DNA of 64,000 nucleotides. Source: Diplolepis rosae. Its lineage: Eukaryota; Arthropoda; Insecta; Hymenoptera; Diplolepididae. Location of the stretch: positions 6,985,001 to 7,049,000 of the forward strand of contig JAPYXD010000466.1 of the NCBI GenBank assembly GCA_030998225.1, in the 5' to 3' direction. The notes beneath the pieces were generated by a model. That model ran no database searches, was not told where the DNA came from, and was given only the letters and a program-made list of their open reading frames with translations. Below are positions 35,201 to 44,121 of the stretch, piece by piece. Position 1 is the first letter of the stretch. The number at the start of each line of letters is the position of its first letter. Position numbers and translations under genes: made by a program.

Positions 35201-38173
35201 CTTTCAGACAAACTTTCGCTATTCAAATAAATTTATGTATATATTAATCACTTTTGGAGAAACTTGAACTTAATTCGATTTCTTAAATTTTCATGTTTTT
35301 TTTTTGAAAAATGCTCTTTGGTGACAACCAAAATGTTTTAAAATTTTGGTATTTGTCGAAAAGATTATAGAGCAGATCAGGGCAAAGTTTTTTTTGGAAA
35401 TAACCACTATATAATTTTTTACATAAAAAATTTTTCGTTCTACAGCATATATTTGAAGGTTACTTTTTCAATGCTTAATAACGAATCAAATTTACTAATC
35501 CTAAGGTCTTTTCATATTTATCAATATTTATGAAAAAATAACTGTGGTCTACTTTGTCCCAATTTATCCGAAGCAAAATTGTCTACTTGCATCTTATTAG
35601 AAATAATTGAAGCATCAAAGCATTGTTTTATTGAAATAGTTAAATAATAATGTAGAACGTATAAAAAACATATTAATTTTTTCTCGACCCATTAATTTTT
35701 TACAGAACAATGAATGTTGATTTTTTAAATATGAATGATGTTATAATTTTTGGTATTTAGAAGGTGTCAACACACTTAAAATCTTATCAAATAAATAAAC
35801 CCGATAACTTTGCCCCGGTCCAATTAAAAAACATACATTTTGCCATCTATGGCCTTGAGAAAATTCTTTGGCTAGTACAATTTGGTTGATCTAAGACGAT
35901 TTTGTTCAATGAAGACATTTCTTTCAGATTGTATATATTCAAATCTACATTTTAACCTAAAGATTCGTAATTTTAAGGTTAAATATTTTTCGAAGTAATT
36001 GATATTACTGCATAGAAATCAAAATTTCCAACAATTCGAAGAGAGAGTCAAGTAACGATAACACAAAATATTGGTTAAGGAAATATATCTCAAATTATAA
36101 ACGTTTGAGGTTAGGAACAACGCGCATGTTTCAGGATTGAATTAAAATTCAAAAACTTGCGTGGAGAACATGATCCAAATCTAAAACTTTCTTTGTTTCA
36201 ATGTAAATATTTAAATTTTATATAATAAATTTGAACCTTTTTTTCGTTACTTTCTCATATTTATTGTAAAAATAAATGTGAAAAAAAAGCAAGAAAAATT
36301 GGTGAATCAATAATTTTACGTGAAAAGTATTAGAAACGGACATTTTTTGCTGGTATTCGATATTCCTTCTCGAAACAAAAGCATCCCGAGGGAACAAAAA
36401 TGTCTAATTCTAATATCTATGCGTGAAATAAAATTTTTATTTCGAGGTTAAAATTTAACATATCAGCTTGAAATGATAGAATTCAAAGTGAAACCGGTAT
36501 AGTGAATGAAAGATTGCAAGTCTTCATTCAAGGGCATTTGATATTTAGGAAATCATCAGAGTTTACTGATTTTTGTTTTCTGTAAATTGGTGTCCAACGT
36601 AAAGAACATTCTATCTTGAAAATTAAAAATTTTTAAAAATTTTAGTAAGTTATCGACTTCCTGGCGGGTCCCGTGAACCGAAATTTTGCCACACAAAATG
36701 TTAATAGTGTGATTCTTTATTAAAATTGACCTAATAAATTTAACAATAAAAATCGATAATTTTATTCCCCGATTGTAGGAAATAGAAAAAAACACGATGT
36801 CAAATTTTCACTTCTGGTGAATGCGGTTTCAAGTTCACTGTGTTAATAGTACATATGTATTGAAATAAACTTCTCTTAATTTTTCGTTATATCAGGGTGA
36901 CCGTTTTCATCGACAAAAATAATTCCCGGTCATTAAAAAAATAGTTTCCAATGAATAACAGTTAATGCAATGGGTGTTTAATATTTTTTATTCAATATTC
37001 TGAAATGAAATTTCTCCTGGTATACCGAAATCACAAAATCATAAGAAATGAAGAATTGTTAAAATAAGACGGGAATTTCGAAATGCATAATATAATATAT
37101 AAGTAAATCACTTTATGTAACACATTTAAAACAAAAAAAAACCGTTTTTTATTAAAAATTTGAAAAATTCCCGTTCATTTCCCGGTCCAGCGGCCACCCT
37201 GTTATTTGTTTAAAACCAAAACTATGTTATCTAATGCCTTTTAGCAAAAGCCTTGGTTTTTCCTAAATTTTTATTTGATAATTTTAATTATTTTGGATAT
37301 ACATATGTAGAAACTGGCAATGTTTGCTCATAAGAAAAATGTATCGCATCGCCATAATTGCAAAAACTTTCATTCAATTATACCAGTTTAGAAATTTAAA
37401 TATATTTATAAGAGTGATGCTAATAATTTTTGCCACCAAGGTCTCCATTAAGATTACTCTCTGCCTCTCTCTATCTCTCTCTCTCAATCTGAACCATCGT
37501 CCCTAATTTACTCTCTGAACCCAAAACTTCTTCATTTATAATTCGCTGGTATCTTCCTCACCGAAAGCCACGCGTTCCTGGAACCTACCGGAGACATAAC
37601 CGGTGGTGTGGAGGTTTGCGTGGTAATCGGCATGTGCTGTTGTTGTCCCTGTTGGATTTGCTGCTGGTGCATATTATTCTGGGCAGCGTCGACGACTCCA
37701 CTTGCATACCACCACTGGACGCCGGGAGGCGCCAACGGTGTGCTGACTGGTACGTTACCGGGCGCCCCGAGCCTGAAGTCATACGCGCCGCCCTTCATAC
37801 ACGAACCGACCGGGCTCGAGGTAGACACGGGGATCGACTGACTCCCAGTTGTAGCAGGGTTCTGGAAACTGGAGGCCATCTTGTAGGAGAAAAGCTGCTG
37901 GGTTGCTGCGGCTGCGGCCGTGCTTCTCACAATGTCTTGATGATGCTGTGATAGTTGTTGCTGTTGCTGATTCAACAGATGCTGGTGTAGACTCTGTTGT
38001 TGATGCTGCTGCTGTTGTTGTTGTTGATGTTGCTGCTGCTGCTGTTGTTGCTGTTGCTGCTGCTGCTCGGACACATTAAGTCCAGGCCACCATGCGGATC
38101 CGCCGGATGTATCCTCTCGGCCCCCAGGACTCGGGGCGCCCCAGCCACCGGCAACGCGGTGGTGTTCCGACAT
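17112..38173 (-). CDS. Dsp1: Dsp1 (dorsal switch protein 1, HMGB-type), 5 coding exons
   Basis: The coding exons on the minus strand are 38173-37589, 23570-23346, 19307-19141, 18752-18578 and 17219-17112. All junctions are GT-AG and in phase, giving 419 residues. A glutamine-rich N-terminus (about 37-76) is followed by [19 protein letters not shown] and VQWWY, blocks shared with fly Dsp1. HMG box A lies at about 229-299 ([16 protein letters not shown]). Box B lies at about 319-387 ([19 protein letters not shown]). A short acidic tail ends EEEYEEEDE. In flies the protein binds DNA without strong sequence preference and turns Dorsal into a repressor; it also helps recruit Polycomb-group factors (known). 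The start is the first ATG after an in-frame TGA five codons upstream of an in-frame TTG. The 14-kb first intron carries many nested transposons. Confidence 0.95.
17310..17541. mobile_element. GGCCATGGATCAACC-family MITE in Dsp1 intron 4
   Basis: TTAA at 17306-17309 and 17542-17545 flank it. The left end is GACCATGGGTCAACCAGACC. Inner GGTAACTGTAATTACAAT is mirrored near 17490-17515. It is non-coding. Confidence 0.65.
17716..17985. mobile_element. Foldback MITE in Dsp1 intron 4
   Basis: TAGCTGGAGGGACAATAAAG at the left is matched by CTTTGAAATCTCTCCAGCTA at the right, with further pairing inward (AATGTATAGGGCC with GGCCTCATACATT). The rest of this intron (17986-18577) is AT-rich. It includes a fragment of the ATGTAGAAACCTAATATCAA-type repeat near 18295. 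Confidence 0.6.
18578..18752 (-). CDS. Dsp1: Dsp1 coding exon 4 (HMG box B)
   Basis: It encodes the end of residue 326 to 384: [20 protein letters not shown] through [12 protein letters not shown] to [11 protein letters not shown]. The acceptor is TTTTACAG and the donor is AGG/GTATGT, phase 0. Confidence 0.95.
19141..19307 (-). CDS. Dsp1: Dsp1 coding exon 3 (end of box A, linker)
   Basis: It encodes residues 271-325 plus two bases: [30 protein letters not shown], then a basic linker [18 protein letters not shown]. The acceptor is TTTTTCCAG and the donor is TT/GTAAGT. Confidence 0.95.
19905..20868. mobile_element. CACGGAGAAAA-ended foldback element, itself interrupted
   Basis: The ends CACGGAGAAAATCCTACACT and its complement lie inside TG at 19903-19904 and TG at 20869-20870. 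The paralogue at 37 kb shows the empty site CTTTATGTAACAC with one TG. The arms of about 170 bp contain many ACACGACTGAGTCGTGT-type palindromes. A 242-bp element sits near the left arm. No transposase. Confidence 0.8.
20082..20323. mobile_element. MITE with about 30-bp inverted ends, third nesting level
   Basis: CATAGAGATATTATAGATAG begins an inverted pair with CTATCTATAAATCTCTCTAT(G) at the right, extended by GAGGAGACAAGCC/GGCTTGTCTCCTC. The interior is less AT-rich than its surroundings. CTAC occurs on both sides (20078-20081 and 20328-20331) and may be the target duplication. The open frame inside shows no similarity I recognise. Confidence 0.65.
21388..21870 (-). pseudogene. Mariner transposase N-terminal fragment
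   Basis: The minus strand encodes the paired helix-turn-helix region of a mariner transposase: [39 protein letters not shown], and a Pro-Lys-Glu-Val-Thr stretch up to [10 protein letters not shown]. The frame is broken near 21680, where an A-run puts the upstream ATG out of phase. It ends soon after the HTH, before the DD34D catalytic part. It lies in Dsp1 intron 2 on the same strand as the gene. Confidence 0.85.
21871..23345. other. Dsp1 intron 2 remainder, one promoter-like spot
   Basis: It is mostly AT-rich without repeats I can name. At 22052-22063 the plus strand has a TATATAAAAGGC box followed by a GC-richer stretch (22064-22130), then AT-rich DNA. No coding frame follows, so a functional promoter is unproven. 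Confidence 0.3.
23346..23570 (-). CDS. Dsp1: Dsp1 coding exon 2 (start of HMG box A)
   Basis: It encodes residues 196-270: a Gln/Asn-rich lead ([17 protein letters not shown]), then [39 protein letters not shown] and ALRWK. The acceptor is CATTTTAG and the donor is AAG/GTGAGT-like, both phase 0. Confidence 0.95.
23571..25369. other. Dsp1 intron 1, proximal AT-rich part
   Basis: No gene or defined element was recognised. Short open frames here look like chance products of AT-rich DNA. Confidence 0.5.
25371..25574. mobile_element. GGCCGTATAGTAG-family TTAA MITE, copy 1
   Basis: Inverted arms ACCAATTATATACGACCGCT and AGCGGTCGTATATAATTTCT. The related copy at 32199-32398 is flanked by TTAA on both sides. 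Here the left TTAA has decayed (TTCA), and the right TTAA (25575-25578) is also the left target of the next element. Confidence 0.65.
25579..26327. mobile_element. GGTAGTACGATCACG-family TTAA MITE, copy 2, carrying a SINE fragment
   Basis: It begins GGTAGTGTTTTCATCCACGA after TTAA 25575-25578 and ends GTGGATCAATTACC before TTAA 26328-26331. The arms match copy 1 (3400-3899). A 67-bp SINE fragment is inserted in the left arm (25738-25804). Confidence 0.8.
25738..25804 (+). mobile_element. SINE head fragment with 14-bp target duplication
   Basis: CCCAGCGCAGTCGAAAGCGT and the following CCACAGAAAGATTTTC match the SINE copies at 5388 and 33020. TTTATTAATAAATT lies at 25724-25737 and again at 25805-25818. 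The right arm of the host MITE, which is the mirror of this site, has the sequence only once. Confidence 0.8.
26398..26503. mobile_element. CACGGAGAAAA-ended mini-element (106 bp)
   Basis: The ends CACGGAGAAAAATATTTGTC and GACAAATATTTTCCGCCGTG are inverted, flanked by TA at 26396-26397 and 26504-26505. Confidence 0.7.
27430..27600. repeat. Diverged member of the CACTGATT motif family
   Basis: It contains about eight copies of TCACTGATT or AATCAGTG-like words and ends CACTGATTCGGGCTTATAGA, resembling the right terminus of the better copies at 28516, 50645 and 62151. Its left end is not recognisable. Confidence 0.45.
27715..27960 (-). promoter_or_regulatory. GC-richer unique island, possible alternative first exon or promoter of Dsp1
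   Basis: A compact, non-repetitive, GC-richer stretch stands out in the AT-rich first intron and contains a GCTGCTGCTGCTGCTGCT run. Minus-strand frames are open but I recognise no product. Its placement in the long intron on the Dsp1 strand suggests an alternative 5' exon. There is no direct evidence of transcription. Confidence 0.25.
28137..28407. mobile_element. GGGCATGTGATAC-type TTAA element
   Basis: TTAA at 28133-28136 is followed by GGGTATGCGATTCTCTGA. The right end ATCATATCCC is followed by TTAA. The inner pair TAGTCTATCTACATCCGC and ACATGTAGAAACC-like words recur at 26950, 30580-31090, 36530 and 45355. Confidence 0.55.
28516..28787. mobile_element. CACTGATT motif-saturated element, copy 1
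   Basis: The ends CTCTCTGAATCTGAATCAGT and ACTGATTCAGATTTAGAGAG are inverted and flanked by TA (28514-28515, 28788-28789). The 272-bp interior has over a dozen copies of CACTGATT/AATCAGTG in both orientations. It has the same length as the copy at 62151-62422, in opposite orientation. Confidence 0.8.
28988..29275. mobile_element. GGCCATGGATCAACC-family TTAA MITE
   Basis: The left end is GGCCATGGATCAACTAGACC and the right end GTTGATCCATGGCC. Inside lies GGCACTAAAGTAAGGTCTGT, mirrored at about 29190-29225. Its right TTAA (29276-29279) is shared with the next element. Confidence 0.75.
29280..30005. mobile_element. GGGGTTAGACC-ended TTAA element, copy 1
   Basis: The left end is GGGGTTAGACCTGTGTGTCA and the right end TGACACAGGTCTAGCCAC, with TTAA at 29276-29279 and 30006-30009. 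The inner stretch CTCGTTTTTCTCAAAACC is shared with elements at 49982, 56957 and 61926. No intact open frame is seen. Confidence 0.75.
30088..30445. mobile_element. GGCCATGGATCAACC-family TTAA MITE
   Basis: TTAA 30084-30087, then GGCCATGGATCAATCGGACC. The right end is GTTGATCCATGGCC followed by TTGA. The arms contain TACAGTTAACTGTAA near the centre. Confidence 0.75.
30570..31098. mobile_element. GGGCATGTGATAC-type element with an inner foldback
   Basis: The right end CAAGTATCACATGCCC abuts TTAA 31099-31102. The arms share AAATGGTAGAGAAGATGAAA with its complement near 30955-30985. A second inverted pair (TTATTTCTCGTTATTTTGAC, mirrored near 30850) lies in the middle. The left terminus is not defined. 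Confidence 0.5.
31122..31683 (-). mobile_element. Tc1/mariner-like element keeping only the DNA-binding part
   Basis: The ends CAGGGTTGTGCCATTTAGAC and CAGGGTGCGCCATCTAGACC (right, complement) are about 45 bp long, with TA at 31120-31121 and 31684-31685. The mirrored arm of the host MITE has the sequence GTAC uninterrupted at the same place. Most of the length is one open reading frame, described separately. The catalytic DDE/D part is absent. Confidence 0.85.
31178..31648 (-). CDS. Transposase N-terminal helix-turn-helix protein, truncated but open
   Basis: A frame of up to 156 residues with no internal stop. The likely true start is the Met before [20 protein letters not shown], at about 31568. 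That stretch, with [20 protein letters not shown] and the [13 protein letters not shown] turn, matches the N-terminal HTH region (DUF4817-like) of insect Tc1/mariner relatives. A second DNA-binding part ([20 protein letters not shown]) follows, then the frame ends with the right part of the element. It has no catalytic residues, so it cannot transpose by itself. It could still bind the ends. Confidence 0.65.
   Translation of the reverse strand: MNNSVVFQPILTNEHDSETSFSTILTMSQYTPKERAEIVAFYIENNRSIVKTVRAYRKKYGRNSAPSDNTIRSLVKNFFEYGSVATRQRPIRSRPRRSDEVVKAVRDSVADNPNVSYRRKSQELNVSGTTLRRIMKHDLEMVKYILNKSCSFTKIS
32199..32398. mobile_element. GGCCGTATAGTAG-family TTAA MITE, copy 2
   Basis: TTAA 32195-32198 and 32399-32402 flank it. 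The left arm GGGTCTGACGTCACCAATTA is mirrored by TAATTTGTAACGTCAGACCC at the right. It is about 200 bp and non-coding. Confidence 0.75.
32399..32927. other. Intron sequence without recognised element
   Basis: AT-rich, with a slightly GC-richer part at 32560-32680. I find no repeat boundary or coding frame. Confidence 0.5.
32928..33225. mobile_element. SINE copy 2, head converted to a near-perfect palindrome
   Basis: 32928-32993 and about 33006-33079 are inverted copies: TTTGAAAATCTTTCTGTGGA and CTTTCGACTGCGCTGGGATT in one arm, their complements in the other. About 13 bp lie between them. The B-box (GGGCTCGAATCCCAGCG) occurs in both arms; the A box of the tRNA-like copy at 5330 is gone. The tail 33081-33211 matches copy 1, including its GAGTTTGAAATT pair. 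Confidence 0.8.
33226..33957. other. Intron sequence without recognised element
   Basis: No inverted repeat, RNA gene or credible frame seen. Confidence 0.5.
33958..34109. mobile_element. CACTGAGAAAA-ended mini-element (152 bp)
   Basis: Ends CACTGAGAAAACAG and ATTTTTTCTCAGTG, with CT at 33956-33957 and 34110-34111. Confidence 0.65.
34110..35152. other. Intron sequence with an ATT microsatellite
   Basis: About ten ATT units lie at 34881-34909. Otherwise AT-rich with no clear element. The frame at 34392-34649 has no similarity I recognise. Confidence 0.5.
35153..35187. mobile_element. Single terminus of a GGCCATGGATCAACC-family MITE
   Basis: GTCACGTGGTCCAATTGATC followed by CATGACACT is the right terminus of this family. 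A matching left end is not visible upstream. Confidence 0.45.
35188..36892. other. AT-rich intron sequence, no feature called
   Basis: Only a fragment of the GGGCATGTGATAC-type repeat near 36530-36575 is recognised. Confidence 0.45.
36893..37201. mobile_element. CAGGGTG-ended element, copy 2 (uninterrupted)
   Basis: 309 bp, with left end CAGGGTGACCGTTTTCATCG and right end CCAGCGGCCACCCTG. Its sequence matches both halves of the 19647-20944 element and so provides the empty site for the insertion there. Confidence 0.8.
37589..38173 (-). CDS. Dsp1: Dsp1 coding exon 1 (Gln-rich N-terminus)
   Basis: It encodes residues 1-195, starting [12 protein letters not shown]. It has poly-Gln with His interruptions (CAG/CAA mixed, 37966-38066), then [34 protein letters not shown] and a second Gln-rich patch. 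The donor is CCG/GTAGGT at 37588-37587, phase 0. Reading past it gives a frame that stops at 37532, which I treat as intron. Confidence 0.9.
37966..38068. repeat. CAG/CAA trinucleotide tract coding for poly-Gln
   Basis: On the plus strand it reads as TGCTGTTGTTG-type triplets. CAG and CAA are mixed and broken by CAT, which tends to limit length instability. Long frames on the plus strand here are shadows. Confidence 0.85.
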
Positions 38174-39570
38174 ATCACACAAGTCCGTCTGTCACTTTCT
38201 GTATACCGTGGCGACACGGGGGTAGGAAGGAAGAAAGGAAGGAACGCACGTCCCACACACTCTCACGCACACTCAGACAAACAGCCAGGCACAGTTCGCT
38301 CACATGAGCGCGTTCGTTTGTTCGCGTCCGTGATGCAAGGCACACGCGCTCCACTATCGCGACGTGTGCGTACCTCGTCGTCCCTCTGTCGCACAACACT
38401 CGTCCACTCTGCACTACGCGATCACTCACTTGTCTTGGTCGTCCGCCACCGCGCCACGAACTTAACAAGTACAAACACGACAAAAATCGAGCCAACTATC
38501 GACACGCTACTTGTACTTAGGATGCGGTCTACTCGACGCTACGCTCAACGTTCGTTAGGTCCGTGGGTAGTTCGGTGGGCCAGAGGCGGGTGGGTAGGGG
38601 AGGCCGCTCACTCTCCCGTTTGCGCTCCTTCTTTCGTCCCTTCTCCTCCCCCCACCGGGCGGCTCACTTAGCTCTTCTCCTTACCGCCCTCCATCGTCCG
38701 CTCAACCAAGTGAACGCGGTTCTTTATTAGCTCTATGACGTAGCTAGACTAATTTATTTCTCATGGACGCTTCGCGCCCGATTTTCAACAACGCTAAACA
38801 TAAGAGTAACGGTTTTTCTAAGGAGAGAATGCACGAACAGGAGCAATGTTGCTTAAGTTTCGGACACGAGTTGTGCAGGGGGACAAACGCGCGGTACGGT
38901 GCGGTTCTCCCTCTATTAAACCCCACCAGTCTTCTTTACCCCACCAAACATCCCTACCATCGTGCAAACCTCCCACCAATTATTCGTTTCTTCTTTCTCT
39001 CTCGTGCAGCCCGGCCTTCCTTCCAGCGGGCGCAATGCAACGTTGCCAATATGGGCTTTCACCCGCCCGCTTACAAAGAAGTACCAAAGAGAGCAGACCA
39101 ATAAGCGATGAGGATAGTAGTAGAGGGGATGGCGGGAGCGTGATATCAGGAAAGCAAGGCAACATCGCTTTTCTTTACTGGCGAGCAGTGTGCTTCGGTC
39201 GTTTGGTCGTTTGTTCGTTTGGTTTTCGTTAGCAGGTCCTGAGAGAGAAATGGTTACCACCAATGCCGTTGATAGTGGAGGGGCGGGCCGAACCCTTCTC
39301 TACCCTTGAAAGTCGAGGTCAACTTTTAGGCAGAGAGAGAAGAATCTTGCAGGCATGGTTTTTTTTCGCTTCTTTAGTTTCAATCTTTACGTATCTTTTT
39401 CTCACCCTTCTCTTTCTTCTAAGGTTGCTTCTCCTTCTTCTTCAGTCTTACATTCTATCATTCGAAACCATTCTCCGATCACTGGAATTTACATTTAGTC
39501 AAACACTTCCTGATTTTCCGTACTTTTACCCCTTCCCGGGCAAGTACATCTTTTTTACCGACTGGTAGCT
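38174..39570 (-). promoter_or_regulatory. Dsp1 5' UTR and promoter region, GC-rich and repeat-free
   Basis: This is the only kilobase-scale stretch with balanced base composition and many CpG dinucleotides, and it has no transposon remnants. It lies directly upstream of the Dsp1 ATG. It contains short runs such as AAGGAAGGAA and TATATT-free start regions, so a TATA-less promoter is likely (inference). Several frames are open on both strands because of the composition, but I recognise no protein. The exact start site cannot be placed. Confidence 0.45.
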
Positions 39571-40517
39571 GTCGGTAGCGGCATTTTTAAAATTAATTTT
39601 AAATACTTGGAGGATATTCAGTTTTCGAAGATTTTATCTCTGCTCAGAGATAAAGAGCATTATTGTAAAAAATTCTAAAGTTTATGTCTCTAAATAGCTG
39701 AATATACGATAGTTTACAACCATTTTTTCAATGTGCATTTGTAAGTAAAATCATCTCACCAAGTCTTTTAATTGAAATGGAGAAATATCGATAAAAAAGA
39801 ATTCGATGAATTTTATAGTCCAAGGAGCACGCGTTAATGATAAATTTAAAGAACTAATTTTTATGAGATATCACTGATCTATTTAATACTATATAGATAA
39901 GTTATATTTAGATGAAAAATTATCTTTATGCGTTTGTTATAGAAATTCCATTTGTATTATCAGTTCACAAATAACAAAAATTAATAAAACTCGTGACGTT
40001 ATAAAGTGGTTCATGCTCTTAACCAAATATATACATTGCTTTGTTTGCTGCAAATACATTTCTTATGAGGTCGAACGAAAATTAATTTGTAAATATATAA
40101 GTGGCAGTAGATAATAAAAATATTAGCTTTGAAAATATATTAAAACCCTTGTTTTTGCATGGGCTCAGTTTCTTTTTTTTCTAGATTCTCAGAGGCGTAT
40201 ATTCGAAAAAAATACAAAAACGTCAGGTAAACGTTTCAGCCGCATACGGAAGTTCTTAATTTTTAAAATGTTTTGGAGAATATTGTTTTATTTTTTAATA
40301 GTTAAACTAATTCATCAGATTAACTTGACCGATTCAGATTTAGGAAGTAAAAAATAAAAGAGCTGTAATAAATCAATTATATTATTAATTTACGTGATTC
40401 AAACTTAATTAATTATAATGCCTTAGAAAAATTGACAATCTTAAAAATAATAGTATCAAACCTTAGAAATTATAATACTAAACAACTTAACATTTTCAAT
40501 TTTGCGATAAAAGAAAA
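39571..40517. other. AT-rich sequence, no feature called
   Basis: A lone CCGATTCAGATTTAGGAAGT at about 40329 resembles the terminus of the CACTGATT family. Nothing else was recognised. Confidence 0.5.
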
Positions 40518-41774
40518 AAAAATCGGACCGCTTCGCGGGCACATTCTTATCGCGCACAGCTCGCAAATTTGAGCGCGCGATTTGATCGTCGCGCTTAACG
40601 CTCGGTCTTATGCTTTTCGCATACATTTAAGTTTATTTCTTATAATTTAATACTGAAGGTCAGACCAATTTTATAATAATATTACAGATGATGATGTGAA
40701 TTACACATTTCTTTTTGAATTTAAGTGAAACAGGAAATTCAATTTACCCAAGGCTTTATCAGCCTTAACGAACACATTCTCATCATGACGCTCGCGCTTC
40801 GCGCCCGATTTTCCGTATACATTTCAGTAACTTTTTAATAAATTACATGATTAAAATAATTTATTTTCTTCCAAATCTTTCAAAAAGGAAAAACAATCGT
40901 AAACTTTATTTAAGGAAACGATTTTGCAGAACAACGTTTATTTCGTATCTCACATATTTTGGTGAAAAAAATGGAATTTTTTCAATATTTAAAATCAAAA
41001 CATAAAATATACATCCTGTCGAGAAATGTCTTAATGAGAATTTGTAGACCTCATTTAGGCAAATAATTTTCCATCTAAAATATCTCACATATTTTGTCTA
41101 AAAAATGGAATTTTTGAATTTTAATCGTATTTTTTGGAATTGAAACGAAAAATATATGTTTTATCAGAAACTGTGTGAGACAAAAATTGTAGATCTTTTT
41201 AAAACGAACAACTTTACATTCTTACGTTTGTTTCGTATTTCACATATTATTGCTAACAAAATTGAATTTTGGATTTTCAATAGTATTTTTTTAAATTAAA
41301 AAGAAAAATATACATCTTATGAAAAAATGTTGCAATTCAAATTTGTAGGTCTTTATGTAGAAAATAATATTGTATCATAACGTTTTTTCGTATCTCGTAT
41401 AATTTGACTGGAAAACGGAATTTTGATATTGACTTTTTTCAAGTTTTAATATGCTGTAACATTTCTAATTTTGATTTAATCAAAAAATGTTATCAGGATA
41501 ATTTGTAGAGATTTATGAGCACTATCAAAAACCAGTATTGAAATTTTTGATTTTTTCAAACAGTTATTTTCAAAAACACAAAAGTAGTGCTCAATTCCTC
41601 AATTTTGATTGGATGTGGCTGGTTAACGAACTTGTCTTTAGTTTTTCGGCTCCGATAAAGTGTGCCAAAGCTCAATTCAATCTGATAATTCTATCGAGAG
41701 TTATCGATTTGATGAAAATTTCGAAAGTCATTTTTCACATAAAAGTAATACCTTCTCATCCATGATGAGAATGT
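40518..41774. mobile_element. AT-rich dispersed element, copy 2
   Basis: It starts with a diverged CpG hairpin cluster (CCGCTTCGCGGGCACATTCT) and ends with the TTCTCATCCATGATGAGAAT hairpin. It matches 2932-4857 apart from the missing TTAA MITE (empty site 40910-40913) and a 70-bp deletion near 41703. Confidence 0.7.
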
Positions 41775-44121
41775 AACAATGCAAAAAAGCAAATAATGGA
41801 GTCGAATAATTAGACGTTTTCGAAAAGGCAGAACAAAAAAAAAAATAAATAAATAAAATAATCAAAAAAGTCTGCACGCAGTCTTCTCTTTTTTTTTTCT
41901 TTTTCTTCTTTTTTCCCTTCTCGCTGGGTAATGGATTCGGAACAGGGGCGAAGAGTCTCTTAGCATTACTTTACTGATGAGTACGATTAAAAATTTTCTA
42001 ACTATAAACTGTTTTAATTCATACTACTAGTCTTTTGTTAAAAAATTTTATAAGGCGTACATTTTGAAATCGAAATTATTCAACGTTTTTACGGGGCCCC
42101 AAGAGGAATATTCCACCCCTGACACGAACGAGTTGGAGTAACGCGTCGAATCGAAGAGAGAGGAGAAGAGAACCGGGTTCGGGTCAATAAGACGCGAGAG
42201 AGAGGCAAAGAGGTAAAAGCTGGTGCGCATTCCCAGGGGCCAGGCATCCGGTAATCTAACGAAAGAATATGGATTCGGAAAATTCATAAGAGCAAAAAAT
42301 GTTTAGAAAATTTTAATTTTTAAAAAACATATTTTTTTACTTTTATTAATATTTGAATTTCTCTACTTTACAAAATGGAAAGGGTGAATTTGTTCTGTAG
42401 AGACAGTTACGACCTGAGGGGAATGGAATTCCGAGAGTAACGAACATTTTAAAATTTCAAATTGAGTGTTAAAAAAAAACAATTTTTTTTTTTAAACTAA
42501 ATGGTTATTCAAGTTTTCATTCATAAGATTTCTGTAAATACAAAATCAAAGAGAATACTAAGTTGATGATTCTATTAACTTATAAGTCATCAAGATCAAA
42601 TTCAAATATACATATAATAAAAGAAGTAATACCATGAACAAGCGAACACTCCAAAATAAAAATCAACTTTGTGTCTAGGGGTAATAAAATTTATAATGCA
42701 GACATTTTTTACGTAGCAAAATTTATTGGAGTGTTTAAGGAATTGAATTAGCTATGTCAGATATTAAGTTTTGAAAGATAGGTTTTTTAGTCTTAGAAAT
42801 GCGAACTTAACAGGTAAATTTAATTATTTAACCCCACCGAAGCACTGTCTGGTTTACATGGTTTCTGTACAGGCACTAGACAGACAAACCAATCTTTGCG
42901 TTATAATCATCTAGGTAATAAATCCAGATAAGGCACCTTCGATAAACCAAGATAATTAAGATTGTAAAAAAAGTTTTGGCATTTAATTACAGTTAACTGT
43001 AAATTCGTGATCTGGCAGGTGAAATCTTATTCTTGAAACACGTGAAACTACAGTCGACTATAATAATGCATTGTATTAACCTGTGAAACGACAGATTCTT
43101 GTAAAATTATAACTTTCCACATTCGACTGCAGTTCCACATGGTTCATTAATACGATTTTACCGGCTCAAAACAAATTCACAGTTGACTATAGTTTAACGC
43201 AAAAAATTTTTAACAGTGCATATATGGTCGTTTTAATTTCTTTTAAAATACGTTTTTTTTACGTTTCTTTATTAGTATTATCAAATGCTACCCAAAACAC
43301 CTTTTTGGCATTTTAAAACAATGGAACCATCACTTTTAGAATAACTTTTGTGCTTTGTCATTTTGATATTGAAATACAATTTTTTCCACACATTGTAATA
43401 AAACAATTATTTATGGTGTAGCATTTTATGAAGATTCTGCAAGATAATCAACCGTTAATAATTTAAAATGGAAAATGGAAAAGGCGAGCTCTGTAATCGA
43501 ATTGGACAGAAAAAATTAATTTGTTGCACAAACGGGGGTAATAGGGACAGAGTAAGTTGGAAGAGAGGGTTAGGGATAAGGGGTGAGGAGAAAGGAAGGG
43601 GGATTCTCGTGGCACGACAAGCTCCGCTGTACTCGAGGCGAACCGATCTTTCACGAAGCCTAACGATCGCAAGGTGAACCGATTTCGTTCCAAAAGACAA
43701 AAATCCAAGCAGACCTTTCAAAACCCTGAACACTTTCTTTACATCGACCCTTTCCAACGAACAAACCCCCCGTTTTTTAAAAATAAAATTATCCGTCCAA
43801 TCGAGTAATTTTAATAACTGTTAAAATCGAAACGGACCGTATTTATTTATATTCGATTTCCGAAATGACGCTGAAATTACTGTACTAAAATTGAGTTGAA
43901 TTAACTAGAAATACTGTAGTAAAATCCACTAGAATATCAATTAATTTTACTATATTACTTTTTAATTTAACCAAATTTGCTTTGTATTTCTATCTACTGG
44001 TTTTTTCTTCAGTGTTTCAATTAAAACTGATGAAGTTCCAGCTTTGTGATTATTGGGCTTTCGAATCGATGAAGTGCCAGAAACTCGTGATAACAAAGTA
44101 TCTAATACTTTTGTACTTGAA
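41775..44121. other. Intergenic DNA with two GC-richer islands
   Basis: A CT-rich low-complexity patch lies at 41880-41930. The islands at 42085-42285 and 43480-43760 are less AT-rich, without repeat structure and with open frames on both strands that I do not recognise. They could be distal exons or promoters of a neighbouring gene. The remainder is AT-rich. Confidence 0.3.

Noticed and set aside
36893..37201. 8-bp target duplication of the CAGGGTG element
   Set aside because: The flanking octamers do not match in either copy, so hAT membership rests on the ends alone and I did not claim it.
37532..37588. Extension of the Dsp1 first exon to the stop at 37532
   Set aside because: A good GTAGGT donor at 37588 joins in phase to the conserved HMG-box exons; the extra residues have no similarity to Dsp1.
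37997..38671. 224-codon open frame on the plus strand opposite the Dsp1 first exon
   Set aside because: It is the antisense shadow of the poly-Gln tract and the GC-rich 5' region; its start is a Leu run and no family is recognisable.
38763..39263. Several overlapping frames of 100-130 codons on both strands
   Set aside because: The region is GC-rich and short of stops, and the frames overlap each other on opposite strands without any domain.
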